A model generated the notes under the pieces. It saw nothing but the letters and a program-made list of their open reading frames with translations. It had not been told where the DNA came from and searched no databases. This document shows, one piece after another, positions 33,310 to 40,267 of a stretch of 63,298 bases of DNA. A program made the translations under genes and the position numbers. Source of the DNA: UBA4312 sp040266995 (GTDB lineage: Bacteria; Bacillota_I; Bacilli_A; Erysipelotrichales; Erysipelotrichaceae). The first letter of the stretch is position 1. Every line of letters begins with the position of its first letter. The DNA is taken from the NCBI GenBank assembly GCA_040266995.1, contig JAWRHV010000003.1, positions 1-63,298 of the forward strand, read 5' to 3'.

Positions 33310-34161
33310 ATGCTGGTTACTTTAAAAGAAATCTATGAATACGCAGAAAAGAATAATGTCGCAATCGGAGCTTTTAACGTAGTAAACTTTGAAAACATTC
33401 AGGCTATCCTGGAATGTGCCGAAGAATTAAACGTTCCTACGATCATCGCCTTTGCACAGACTCACGAAGAAAACGATGTGATGGATCTGGATACAATCGG
33501 TGAAGTAATGGTATTGATGGCAAAGAATGCCAAGGTGCCTGTATGTGTTCATTTAGACCATGGTGTCAACTTAGATTACATTGAAAAATCATTGAAGATG
33601 GGCTTTACATCCATGATGTTCGATGGATCGGCTTTACCATACGAAGAAAACGTACGTCAGACGATTGAAGCTGTGAAACTGGCACGTAAATACAATGTAA
33701 CAATTGAAGCAGAAATCGGAAAGATGGCCGGTATTACATTGAATAACGATGGTGTCACAGAAAATCGTGCCAGTGATCGCAGCATGTATTCCGATCCGGC
33801 AGAAGCAAAAGATTTTGTGGAAAAAACAGGTGTTGACTGTCTGGCATGTTCCTTCGGAACAGTTCATGGAGAATATACGGCTGAACCGAATATCGATTTT
33901 GAACTGGTAAAAGAATTAGCTGAAGCAACAGGTGTTCCGATTGTTATGCATGGTGGTAGCGGAGTCAGCCATGAAGATTACAAGAAGGTCATCGCAAACG
34001 GTGTACGTAAGATCAACTACTTTACATACATGGATCTGGCTGGTGGAAAAGGTGTTTCCAATCAAACCTTTAAAACATTCCATGAAGCAGCTTTCGCCGG
34101 TAAAGAAGCTATGCGTAAAGATATCGAATCCGCTATGCGCTGTTTCCTGAATAAAGACTAA
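33310..34161 (+). CDS. Class II ketose-bisphosphate aldolase
   Basis: A 283-residue zinc aldolase of the fructose/tagatose-bisphosphate type. Zinc and catalytic residues are in VHLDHG, EAEIGKMAG, GTVHGEY and MHGGSGV. The family cleaves ketose bisphosphates to dihydroxyacetone phosphate and an aldehyde. Located directly after the dehydrogenase and under the same operator pair, it is more likely a catabolic aldolase (tagatose or related sugar) than the housekeeping glycolytic enzyme, but the sequence alone does not settle it. Confidence 0.93.
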   Translation: MLVTLKEIYEYAEKNNVAIGAFNVVNFENIQAILECAEELNVPTIIAFAQTHEENDVMDLDTIGEVMVLMAKNAKVPVCVHLDHGVNLDYIEKSLKMGFTSMMFDGSALPYEENVRQTIEAVKLARKYNVTIEAEIGKMAGITLNNDGVTENRASDRSMYSDPAEAKDFVEKTGVDCLACSFGTVHGEYTAEPNIDFELVKELAEATGVPIVMHGGSGVSHEDYKKVIANGVRKINYFTYMDLAGGKGVSNQTFKTFHEAAFAGKEAMRKDIESAMRCFLNKD

Positions 34162-34176
34162 AGTTTGTTTCCTTTC

Positions 34177-34202
34177 AATGCATCCGTAACGGATGCATTT
34201 TT
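34177..34202 (+). terminator. Terminator of the dehydrogenase-aldolase operon
   Basis: Perfect 10-bp stem AATGCATCCG/CGGATGCATT with a 3-nt loop and a T-run. Confidence 0.85.
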
Positions 34203-34213
34203 ATGAAATGAAA

Positions 34214-34242
34214 TTGCAAACAATATTGGAGTAGAATAAAAT
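34214..34242 (+). promoter_or_regulatory. Promoter of the second GntR-UTRA gene (leaderless)
   Basis: TTGCAA (34214-34219), 17 bp, TAAAAT (34237-34242). Seven bases then lead to the ATG at 34250. Confidence 0.6.
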
Positions 34243-34249
34243 AATTGTA

Positions 34250-35008
34250 ATGAAGAAGAAAAAAGACAGCGGAAAATTCTTATATGATGATGTGAAACAG
34301 GCCATCTTGAAAGATTATGCGGATTCTCCGTATTATACAGCTATGCCGAGTGAACGAGAACTGTGTGAAACCTATCATGTATCCAGACCGACCATACGGA
34401 AAGCGTTGGAAATGTTAAATGAAGAAGGCATTATTTCTACATTACGAGGCAAAGGAACATTTTATATTGGTCCAAAGAAATTCACCTCAGAACGTTTAAC
34501 GATTGGCCACAGCGGTATTTCTTTCTATGACCAGGTAGTATCCCAGGGAGGAAATCCTTACTCCAAGGTACTGGTACAGGATGTACGTTTGGCCGATAAA
34601 AGGATTGCAGCCAATCTGAACATAAATGTGGACGAGGAAGTATTCGTATTGAAACGTGTCCGCTATATTGATGATGAGCTTTATCAGATCAATACCAGCC
34701 GGATTCCTTATAAACTTTGTCCACAATTAACAGATGTAGATTTTTCCGGCTATGTATCTTTACACGAAACGCTGCGCAGCTTTGGTATCTATCCATATTA
34801 TGCAAAGAAAATGGTAGAGGTATCACGAGCGGACAAACGAGAAGCCATGCATCTGAATTTAAAGGAAGGAGATCCAATCCTGGTATCCCAGATCCAAACC
34901 TTTGATAAAGATAATCGCATCCTGGAGTATGCCACAACCAAGTCAACGGTATATAACACACGATTTGAAATGACAATTTATAACAATGAACAGGAGACAG
35001 AGGAATAA
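34250..35008 (+). CDS. GntR family regulator with UTRA domain
   Basis: A 252-residue HutC-type regulator with the winged helix in residues about 10-75 (AMPSERELCETYHVSRPTIRKALEMLNEEG, wing LRGKGTFYIG) and the UTRA ligand domain from about 85 (ERLTIGHSGISFYDQVVSQGG). It directly follows the dehydrogenase-aldolase operon and most likely controls it through O1 and O2, releasing DNA on a sugar phosphate (inference). No Shine-Dalgarno is found; the promoter places the transcript start at or next to the ATG. Confidence 0.9.
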   Translation: MKKKKDSGKFLYDDVKQAILKDYADSPYYTAMPSERELCETYHVSRPTIRKALEMLNEEGIISTLRGKGTFYIGPKKFTSERLTIGHSGISFYDQVVSQGGNPYSKVLVQDVRLADKRIAANLNINVDEEVFVLKRVRYIDDELYQINTSRIPYKLCPQLTDVDFSGYVSLHETLRSFGIYPYYAKKMVEVSRADKREAMHLNLKEGDPILVSQIQTFDKDNRILEYATTKSTVYNTRFEMTIYNNEQETEE

Positions 35009-35030
35009 ACGAGATCTTCCTTGTAAGAAC

Positions 35031-35062
35031 AACCAGTAACGAAGACACGTTACTGGTTTTTT
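35031..35062 (+). terminator. Terminator of the GntR gene
   Basis: Stem AACCAGTAACG/CGTTACTGGTT with a 6-nt loop and a T-run. Confidence 0.85.
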
Positions 35063-35125
35063 AGTTGCGTTGTTGTCAGAAGCAGTTCAAATCTCTGATC
35101 TTTTCATATAGCCAATAATAAAGAA

Positions 35126-35163
35126 GTTTCGGGTATTGATTTGTTGGTTTCGGGTATCCGAAA
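35126..35163. repeat. 11-bp direct repeat with 21-bp period, second copy part of a palindrome
   Basis: GTTTCGGGTAT occurs at 35126-35136 and again at 35147-35157. The second copy extends into the palindrome TTTCGG-GTAT-CCGAAA (35148-35163). Two copies spaced two helical turns apart are typical of sites for tandem-binding activators such as LytTR response regulators. Confidence 0.55.
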
Positions 35164-35168
35164 AGTTG

Positions 35169-35196
35169 TTGGAATTATACGATATATTTAGATATA
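35169..35196 (+). promoter_or_regulatory. Candidate promoter of the small membrane protein gene
   Basis: TTGGAA (35169-35174), 16 bp, GATATA (35191-35196), directly downstream of the repeats. The -10 is weak, as expected for an activator-dependent promoter. Confidence 0.35.
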
Positions 35197-35277
35197 GGAG
35201 CTTAGCTGTCATTTTTTATAAACAGAAAGGAGAAGACAGAATACATCATGTATTCGATTCATAAAAGGTGAAAGTAT

Positions 35278-35406
35278 ATGAATTCCCTAAACCAGACAGA
35301 AAAGGACACAAATAATAGAAAAGATTGGAGAAACCATTCGTTTAGGTATTTATTAATATTACTGATTCTTTTCCTACTATTCGCCCTCTTCACTTACCTG
35401 AGTTAA
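35278..35406 (+). CDS. 42-residue single-span membrane protein
   Basis: A short gene encoding a charged N-terminal half (MNSLNQTEKDTNNRKDWRNH) and a leucine-rich membrane span over about the last 18 residues, ending FTYLS. AAGGTG lies 7 bases before the ATG, a promoter with repeats lies upstream and a good terminator follows, so it is a real transcription unit. The N-in topology is predicted from the basic residues before the span. I do not recognise it; a small regulatory membrane peptide or a hydrophobic toxin are both possible. No double-glycine leader for a secreted peptide is present. Confidence 0.55.
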   Translation: MNSLNQTEKDTNNRKDWRNHSFRYLLILLILFLLFALFTYLS

Positions 35407-35585
35407 TAATGTAAAAAAAGATATATCAAAGATTTAAAGACGGACATAAAGGCCGTCTTTTTAAGATAGGATCAAGTATATATTCCTTCCATCGCTTCAT
35501 TCAAACGGAGTGGGCTATAGCTTGATTTGAAGTCAGGGAATGAATTATCATTTAGTTAAAGGAACGAAAACAACAATATCCATAA
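35407..35585 (+). other. Intergenic segment with no gene recognised
   Basis: Apart from the terminator at 35436-35463, nothing convincing is seen here. It begins the gap of about 375 bases before the next intact gene and forms part of the apparently decayed accessory segment. Confidence 0.5.
35436..35463 (+). terminator. Terminator of the small membrane protein gene
   Basis: Stem AAAGACGG/CCGTCTTT with a 9-nt loop and T-run. Confidence 0.8.
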
Positions 35586-35756
35586 TTCACAGGGAAAGGA
35601 TCTAAAACTCCATTTAGAAGGGCTCATGTCAATGCAGAACGATATGGCAACGATAACTCTGATTGGAGCCATGTGAAGGGGATAGTAAATATTGAAAATG
35701 AGTATGAGTCTCGTACTGCAGAAATTCATTGGGTTGAACCAGAAGAAACGGGATGA
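35586..35756 (+). pseudogene. Remnant of a toxin- or phage-like protein C-terminus
   Basis: An open stretch of 56 codons without a start codon near its beginning. Its translation contains RRAHVNAERYGNDNSDW, then SHVKGIVNIENEYESR and TAEIHWVEPEETG. The EIHW ending resembles C-terminal domains I have seen in polymorphic-toxin or phage-associated proteins, but I cannot name a family with certainty. The 5' part of the gene is missing. It lies between a terminator and an unrelated small gene beside the tRNA, consistent with decay after transfer. Confidence 0.4.
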
Positions 35757-35781
35757 TAGATCCCTTTGTAAAAAAATAGCT

Positions 35782-35943
35782 ATGAAAGTAAAATATATAG
35801 GAAAAAAGGATACTATGGCGTTTAAAAGAGATAAGATATATGAGGTAATGTCTATCGAGCGTCATTGGTATCGTATTATGACTGAGTTAGATGAGGACTA
35901 TGTATTTCCACCTAACCTATTTGAGATTGTTGAAGATGACTAA
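35782..35943 (+). CDS. Small conserved protein of unknown function
   Basis: A 53-residue protein, MKVKYIGKKDTMAFKRDKIY at the start and EDYVFPPNLFEIVED at the end. The pattern VKYIG...Y.V..IE..WYRI....EDY.FPP.LFEIVE is familiar from small orphan proteins of gut Bacillota with a likely SH3-like beta-barrel. Function unknown. No Shine-Dalgarno is visible before the ATG at 35782; the frame runs upstream to an ATG at 35692, but that part does not look like the family and overlaps the remnant. Confidence 0.6.
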   Translation: MKVKYIGKKDTMAFKRDKIYEVMSIERHWYRIMTELDEDYVFPPNLFEIVEDD

Positions 35944-35944
35944 G

Positions 35945-35972
35945 AGCATTCTAATTAAGGAATGCTTTTTTT
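35945..35972 (+). terminator. Terminator of the small conserved gene
   Basis: Stem AGCATTC/GAATGCT with an 8-nt loop and seven T residues. Confidence 0.75.
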
Positions 35973-35995
35973 GCAAGGAAGAACATGTTAGATGA

Positions 35996-36109
35996 AGCTC
36001 AATATACTTGGAACAGATTGGCCAATCAGATTTGTTAAGTAAACCCGGATGTTGTGATATCTCAAAAATGGGAGATATATTTGAAAAAGTGGGCACAAAG
36101 TGGGCATAA
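35996..36109 (+). pseudogene. Possible integrase C-terminal remnant next to tRNA-Glu
   Basis: A 37-codon stretch open from a TGA at 35993 to a TAA at 36109, without its own start. The end reads MGDIFEKVGTKWA, similar to the tails of phage-type tyrosine recombinases as I remember them. It stops about 50 bases from the 3' end of a tRNA gene, the usual place of an integrase. No catalytic residues remain. The call is tentative. Confidence 0.35.
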
Positions 36110-36123
36110 AAGATAAAGAAACA

Positions 36124-36150
36124 AAATAAAACCCCATATGTATGGGGCTT
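36124..36150 (-). terminator. Terminator of tRNA-Glu
   Basis: Minus-strand stem CCCCATA/TATGGGG with a 2-nt loop followed by TTTTATTTT, about 12 bases after the tRNA CCA end. Confidence 0.7.
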
Positions 36151-36159
36151 GTTTTCAGA

Positions 36160-36235
36160 TGGTGACGCGTACGGGATTCGAACCCGTGAATGCATGCGTG
36201 AAAGGCATGTGAGTTAACCGTTTCTCCAACGCGCC
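36160..36235 (-). tRNA. tRNA-Glu (UUC)
   Basis: A 76-nt tRNA with encoded CCA. The acceptor stem GGCGCGT pairs with ACGCGTC (one G-U), the anticodon loop CUUUCAC gives UUC, and the T arm is CGGGTTCGAATCCCG. It closely resembles Bacillus tRNA-Glu. It is encoded alone on the minus strand, divergent from rplK. Confidence 0.97.
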
Positions 36236-36273
36236 GTGTATGTAAACTTATCATGTCTCGATAAGGCTTTCAT

Positions 36274-36302
36274 ATAATATCATGCAACTTTGAGAAGTGC
36301 AA
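36274..36302 (-). promoter_or_regulatory. Promoter of tRNA-Glu
   Basis: Minus-strand TTGCAC (36297-36302), 17 bp, TATTAT (36274-36279), about 32 bases before the tRNA 5' end. Confidence 0.65.
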
Positions 36303-36365
36303 GAGTATTTTTTAGAAAAAAAGAAGGAAAAGTGAGTTTTTTTAAAAAAAGAAAGTGAAAAACAG

Positions 36366-36394
36366 TTGAAGTTTGATGGATTTTCCCTTATTAT
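36366..36394 (+). promoter_or_regulatory. Promoter of rplK-rplA
   Basis: TTGAAG (36366-36371), 17 bp, TATTAT (36389-36394), giving a leader of about 70 bases before rplK. Confidence 0.65.
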
Positions 36395-36469
36395 AGATTA
36401 GCATGCGTGGCAGAGTTCGCATTACTCATTATGACCACTGCATAAGACGAAATATAAGGAGGATGTCTT

Positions 36470-36898
36470 ATGGCTAAAAAGAAGAATGCAAAAGTTACAA
36501 AAGTATGTAAGTTGCAATTTATGGCTGGACAGGCAAAACCAGGACCTGCTTTGGCAAGTGCCGGAATTAACATGCCACAGTTCTGTACAGCTTTCAACGA
36601 CGCAACAAAAGATCGTCGTGGAGAACTGGTTCCAGTAATCATCACTGCATACGATGACAAGAGTTTTGAGTTTGTTACGAAAACAACACCTGCAGCAAAC
36701 AAATTAAAAGAAGCAGCCGGAATCAAAACAGCAAGTGGTAACCAAAATGAAGTTGCCGGAACGATCACTGTTGATCAGTTAAAGGAAATTGCTGAATACA
36801 AGATGCCGGACCTGAATGCTAACGATGTAGAAGCTGCAATGCGTATTGTGGCTGGTACAGCTCGTAACATGGGTATCAAAATTGAAGGATTTGAATAG
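36470..36898 (+). CDS. rplK: Ribosomal protein L11
   Basis: A 142-residue L11, the stalk-base protein that binds 23S rRNA and contacts elongation factors. The start KKNAKVTKVCKLQFMAGQAKPGPALAS and the C-terminal rRNA-binding part (MRIVAGTARNMGI) are typical. GGAGG precedes the ATG. The gene begins its own operon: secE and nusG, usually upstream, are replaced by the divergent tRNA-Glu. Confidence 0.98.
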   Translation: MAKKKNAKVTKVCKLQFMAGQAKPGPALASAGINMPQFCTAFNDATKDRRGELVPVIITAYDDKSFEFVTKTTPAANKLKEAAGIKTASGNQNEVAGTITVDQLKEIAEYKMPDLNANDVEAAMRIVAGTARNMGIKIEGFE

Positions 36899-36912
36899 GA
36901 GGGACGATCAAG

Positions 36913-37596
36913 ATGGCTAAAAGAAGTAGACGTTATTTAGAGGCTGCGAAATTGGTTGATCGCTCTAAAGCATATCCAATTGAAGAAGCTGTAAAATTAT
37001 TAAAGGAAATAAGTACAACAAAATTTGATGCAACAGTTGAATTGTGTTTCAACTTAAATGTAGACCCGCGTCATGCCGATCAGATGATCCGTGGTGCTAT
37101 GGTATTGCCAAACGGAACTGGAAAATCTCAGAAGGTTGCGGTTGTTGCAGAAGGTGACAAAGCAAAAGAAGCCGAAGATGCCGGTGCAGATGTAGTTGGT
37201 GCACAGGATCTGATTGACCAGATCTCTAAAGGTTGGTTCGATTTTGACGTATTGGTTGCTACACCGAATATGATGGGTAAATTAGGACGTTTAGGACGTT
37301 TGTTAGGACCTAAAGGTTTGATGCCAAACCCTAAGACAGGTACTGTAACAATGGATATTGCCAATGCGATTGAAGAAATCAAAAAAGGTAAAGTTACATA
37401 CCGTGTAGACCGTGAAGGTAACCTGAGCGTAATCATCGGTAAAGTAAGTTTCGATGATGAAAAACTGATTGAAAACTATCGTGCAATGTATGATCGTATT
37501 CTGAAGGCACGTCCTACTACAGTTAAAGGCGGATATATGAAATCCGTAACATTGTCTGCAACAATGGGACCTGGCATCCGCATTGTAAAAGACTAG
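36913..37596 (+). CDS. rplA: Ribosomal protein L1
   Basis: A 227-residue L1, which binds 23S rRNA at the E-site stalk and usually represses its own operon at a leader site. Typical stretches are LNVDPRHADQMIRG, KLGRLGRLLGPKGLMPNPKTGTV and the C-terminal YMKSVTLSATMGPGI. It follows rplK by 14 bases with GGAGGG. Confidence 0.98.
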   Translation: MAKRSRRYLEAAKLVDRSKAYPIEEAVKLLKEISTTKFDATVELCFNLNVDPRHADQMIRGAMVLPNGTGKSQKVAVVAEGDKAKEAEDAGADVVGAQDLIDQISKGWFDFDVLVATPNMMGKLGRLGRLLGPKGLMPNPKTGTVTMDIANAIEEIKKGKVTYRVDREGNLSVIIGKVSFDDEKLIENYRAMYDRILKARPTTVKGGYMKSVTLSATMGPGIRIVKD

Positions 37597-37598
37597 TA

Positions 37599-37627
37599 TT
37601 GACAAAAGAAAGTCAATCGATTAAAAT
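37599..37627 (+). promoter_or_regulatory. Promoter of rplJ-rplL
   Basis: TTGACA (37599-37604), 17 bp, TAAAAT (37622-37627). The -35 starts 2 bases after the rplA stop. TTGAC and GTCAA (37612-37616) also form an inverted repeat. Confidence 0.8.
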
Positions 37628-37633
37628 TCGTTT

Positions 37634-37745
37634 GTTATCAATATTCCAAAGACAGTAACGGCCATAGAGCTTAATCATGTTACCGAGGGTTGATGCTTAA
37701 TCTTTATTATGCTCATTTGCCCGTGCTTTGGTACGGGCTTTTCTT
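37634..37745 (+). ncRNA. L10 leader with attenuator
   Basis: The 5' leader of rplJL contains the L10-binding element, AAAGACAGTAAC pairing with GTTACCGAGG around a CTTAAT segment, and the second CTTAAT repeat at 37696-37701. It ends in a terminator-like hairpin GCCCGT/ACGGGC (37719-37738) followed by TTTTCTTT. Excess L10-L12 complex should favour termination. Confidence 0.85.
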
Positions 37746-37783
37746 TGAATATTGTTACAATATAGAAAGAAGAGGTGGACCGC

Positions 37784-38311
37784 ATGAATGAAAGAATCCT
37801 TGCTGAAAAGGAAGCCAAGGTAGCTGCACTGGCTGAGAAAATGCAGGCGGCCAGTTCAATCGTTATGGTTGAATATCGTGGCTTAACCGTAAAAGAAGCA
37901 ACGGAACTTCGTCGTAATCTTCGTGCTGAAGACGTAGAATTCAAAGTTTACAAAAACGCGATTGCTCGTCGTGCTGCACAGAAATTAGGTTATGATGAAT
38001 TTAGTGAAGGCATGGTAGGACCAAACGCCTTAGCTTTTGGTAAGGATCCAGTTGCTCCAGCTCGTGTATTGGCTGCATTCGCAAAAGATCACGAAGCACT
38101 GGTATTGAAAAATGGAGTCGTTGATGGGGAAACGGTTGATGAAACAACCATCAAAACATTAGCTGCCCTGCCTAACAAAGAAGGTATGTTGGCTAAATTT
38201 GCTTCCTGCTTAAATGCACCAGTTATCAAGTTTGCATTAACAGTTAAAGCATTGGCAGAAGCTAAAGAAAACGGAGCTGCGCCAGCTGAAGAAGCTGCAC
38301 CAGCCGAATAA
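37784..38311 (+). CDS. rplJ: Ribosomal protein L10
   Basis: A 175-residue L10, base of the L7/L12 stalk. The N-terminal rRNA-binding part contains SSIVMVEYRGLTVKEATELRRNLR; the C-terminal helix binds L12 dimers and ends in an Ala/Glu/Pro tail. The ATG at 37784 is 5 bases after AGAGGTGG; an in-frame GTG at 37775 overlaps this ribosome binding site. Confidence 0.97.
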   Translation: MNERILAEKEAKVAALAEKMQAASSIVMVEYRGLTVKEATELRRNLRAEDVEFKVYKNAIARRAAQKLGYDEFSEGMVGPNALAFGKDPVAPARVLAAFAKDHEALVLKNGVVDGETVDETTIKTLAALPNKEGMLAKFASCLNAPVIKFALTVKALAEAKENGAAPAEEAAPAE

Positions 38312-38329
38312 TCAAGGAGGAAAACAAGA

Positions 38330-38698
38330 ATGGCAAAATTAACACAAGATGAAATTCTGGCTTATTTAGAAGAAGCTACTATTTTAGAACTGAACGAATT
38401 AGTAAAAGCAATCGAAGATAAATTCGGTGTAGTTGCAGCTGCTGCTGTTGCTGGACCTGCTGCTGCTGAAGTAGTTGACGAAGGACCAAGTGAAGTAACT
38501 GTTACTTTAACTGACATCGGAGCTACTAAAGTTAAGGTTATCAAAGCCGTACGTGAAATCACTGGTTTAGGCTTAGTAGATGCTAAGAAACTGGTTGACT
38601 CTGCACCGGCTGCTATCAAAGAAAACATTGATCCGGAAGAAGCTGAAGAAATCAAGAACAAACTGGTTGAAGCCGGAGCAATGGTTGAAATTAAGTAA
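38330..38698 (+). CDS. rplL: Ribosomal protein L7/L12
   Basis: A 122-residue stalk protein that recruits translational GTPases. N-terminal dimerisation helices, an Ala/Val hinge (VVAAAAVAGPAA) and the C-terminal domain with KVIKAVREITGLGLVDAKKLVD are all present. AGGAGG precedes the ATG. A strong terminator closes the operon here; rpoB does not follow. Confidence 0.98.
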   Translation: MAKLTQDEILAYLEEATILELNELVKAIEDKFGVVAAAAVAGPAAAEVVDEGPSEVTVTLTDIGATKVKVIKAVREITGLGLVDAKKLVDSAPAAIKENIDPEEAEEIKNKLVEAGAMVEIK

Positions 38699-38716
38699 TT
38701 TCAAAGAGTGTCAAAA

Positions 38717-38746
38717 AGAAGTCCAATTTGGACTTCTCTTTTTTTT
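38717..38746 (+). terminator. Terminator of rplJ-rplL
   Basis: Stem AGAAGTCC/GGACTTCT with a 5-nt loop and eight T residues. Confidence 0.85.
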
Positions 38747-39158
38747 ATTCCAGAATAGGTAATTGATTTTCACTTAACAATACATTTGTATCGATGACGC
38801 TCATTTCCCGGTTTAGTGCATATATTAATAAAGCATCTCTTTTTACCTTCGGATACAGGGATCCATTATCCGATAAACTCAGCAGATGATCCGTTTCTTT
38901 TAATGTCAGTTTCATAGCTAAACAAAGTTGCAATACTTTATCTTTCCCCGGCTTTCGCGTACCATCAAATATTTGATAGGCATAATTTCTCTGTAAAGTG
39001 GTTTTCTGGATAACATCGCTTTTCGACAGATTCTTATATTCCAACAAGGACTGAATATACTTTGAAAAAGTAAGATTCGGTATTTCTTCTAATAGTGTGT
39101 CTATTGGGAGAGTCTTTTTTGACTGAAGTACCTGTAATAATTGAGTTGTTGAAATCAT
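38745..39158 (-). CDS. Helix-turn-helix protein, XRE-like
   Basis: A 137-residue protein with an XRE-like helix-turn-helix in the middle (YIQSLLEYKNLSKSDVIQKT, then YAYQIFDGTRKPGKDKVLQL), flanked by a helical N-terminus and a C-terminal part ending LLIYALNREMSVIDTNVLL. It is divergent from a protein kinase gene and shares its promoter; I have seen this pairing in other gut Bacillota. It probably represses both genes and may be a kinase target (inference). GGAAGTG precedes the start. Confidence 0.75.
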   Translation of the reverse strand: MISTTQLLQVLQSKKTLPIDTLLEEIPNLTFSKYIQSLLEYKNLSKSDVIQKTTLQRNYAYQIFDGTRKPGKDKVLQLCLAMKLTLKETDHLLSLSDNGSLYPKVKRDALLIYALNREMSVIDTNVLLSENQLPILE

Positions 39159-39180
39159 AGTGTCACTTCCTTTTGTTTAT

Positions 39181-39209
39181 TTTATAATAGATTCATGAGG
39201 AAACTCCAA
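39181..39209. promoter_or_regulatory. Overlapping divergent promoters of the XRE and kinase genes
   Basis: Minus strand: TTGGAG (39204-39209), 17 bp, TATAAA (39181-39186). Plus strand: TATAAT at 39183-39188, sharing four bases with the minus -10. Plus transcripts should begin near 39195, where ATG opens a 5-codon frame whose TGA overlaps the kinase ATG. Confidence 0.6.
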
Positions 39210-40195
39210 TGAAATATATCGATGCTTATAAAGAGATTGAAGTATTGAAAGAGGATGGCGTGAACCGCATCACCAAGGTGCGCAGTACGGAAGACTCTAT
39301 GTACTATATCAAAAGAGAAATCCGGGAAGGTAACTTTGATTTGTATTCTAAATTGATGAATATTCATAATGTGCATTTGCCTGCAATAAAGTATCTTGTA
39401 CGGGAAGATAACACGGTGATTTTGATTGAAACCTATTATAATGCACCTACGTTGGAACGAGTGCTTAAGACGCAAGATGGTATTTCCCGCAAACAGGCTA
39501 TTGATTGGATCTGCCAGCTATGTGATGTATTGGAACAACTCCATAAACAAGTACCACCTATAATCCATCGCGATATAAAGCCGGAAAATATCTTTGTGCA
39601 GCAAGACACGCTGATTCTTTTTGATTTTGATATTGCCCGGTTTTATCAGAATCATTTAAACACCGATACACAACTGTTAGGAAGTGTCGGCTATGCAGCC
39701 CCGGAACAATTCGGTTTTGCTCAGTCGGATGCTCGCACTGATATATATGCATTAGGCATTGTTGCCAAAGAGATACTGGGAGAGAATGCCAATATGTATC
39801 ATAGAGTTTTGGACAAAGCGATGTCTATGGATCCCAAAAACCGTTACCAAAGTGTGGAAGAGATGAAAATGGATTTATTGGGAAAGCGTTGGATTCTTCC
39901 GGGCATTCTTGATGAAAACAAAAGGGACAAGATTTTTTCCTGGGGATTTATCATGGCTGGTATATTTTTTGCGCTGATCATGGAGAATGTGGATTATACA
40001 CAACAGATCTTCTTTAAGCTGACAGTATTTCTATATTTCTACGGTATCCCATTGCTTTGGTACAATCGTTTTCACTTTACCCGTAACAAATATATGCAGA
40101 TCATCTTCAGCATTGTTTTATACATAGTATGGATCTATTTCTGTACCTTCCTTGCAATGGTTGGCTATGCGCTGATTGGCTATCCTATGTTTTGA
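39209..40195 (+). CDS. Membrane-bound Ser/Thr protein kinase
   Basis: A 328-residue Hanks-type kinase. Visible are a lysine in YYIKREI (ATP anchor), the catalytic loop HRDIKPENI (Asp122), LFDFDIARF in place of DFG, the activation segment GSVGYAAPEQFG and SDIYALG-like DARTDIYALGIVA. The glycine-rich loop is weak. The kinase domain ends near residue 225; three membrane spans follow (about 238-255, 263-283, 295-320), without the PASTA repeats of PrkC, so it is not a cell-wall sensor of that class. AGGAAA precedes the ATG. The target is unknown; the divergent XRE protein is a candidate. Confidence 0.85.
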   Translation: MKYIDAYKEIEVLKEDGVNRITKVRSTEDSMYYIKREIREGNFDLYSKLMNIHNVHLPAIKYLVREDNTVILIETYYNAPTLERVLKTQDGISRKQAIDWICQLCDVLEQLHKQVPPIIHRDIKPENIFVQQDTLILFDFDIARFYQNHLNTDTQLLGSVGYAAPEQFGFAQSDARTDIYALGIVAKEILGENANMYHRVLDKAMSMDPKNRYQSVEEMKMDLLGKRWILPGILDENKRDKIFSWGFIMAGIFFALIMENVDYTQQIFFKLTVFLYFYGIPLLWYNRFHFTRNKYMQIIFSIVLYIVWIYFCTFLAMVGYALIGYPMF

Positions 40196-40267
40196 ATGTA
40201 TGCTGGCGGCATACCAAAAACATTTCCGTTCTTTCTATACTGAATGCAGTAGAAAAGAGGTATTGTT

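Noticed and set aside
35248..35271. 7-codon frame before the small membrane protein
   Set aside because: The nearest purine-rich RBS is about 15 bases away; not enough support.
35692..35781. Longer form of the small conserved protein
   Set aside because: The added 30 residues overlap the remnant frame and do not fit the small-protein pattern that starts at 35782.
36131..36147. CCCCATA inverted repeat as an attachment site
   Set aside because: It has the form and position of the tRNA terminator, with a T-run on the minus strand; no direct repeat of the tRNA end was found.
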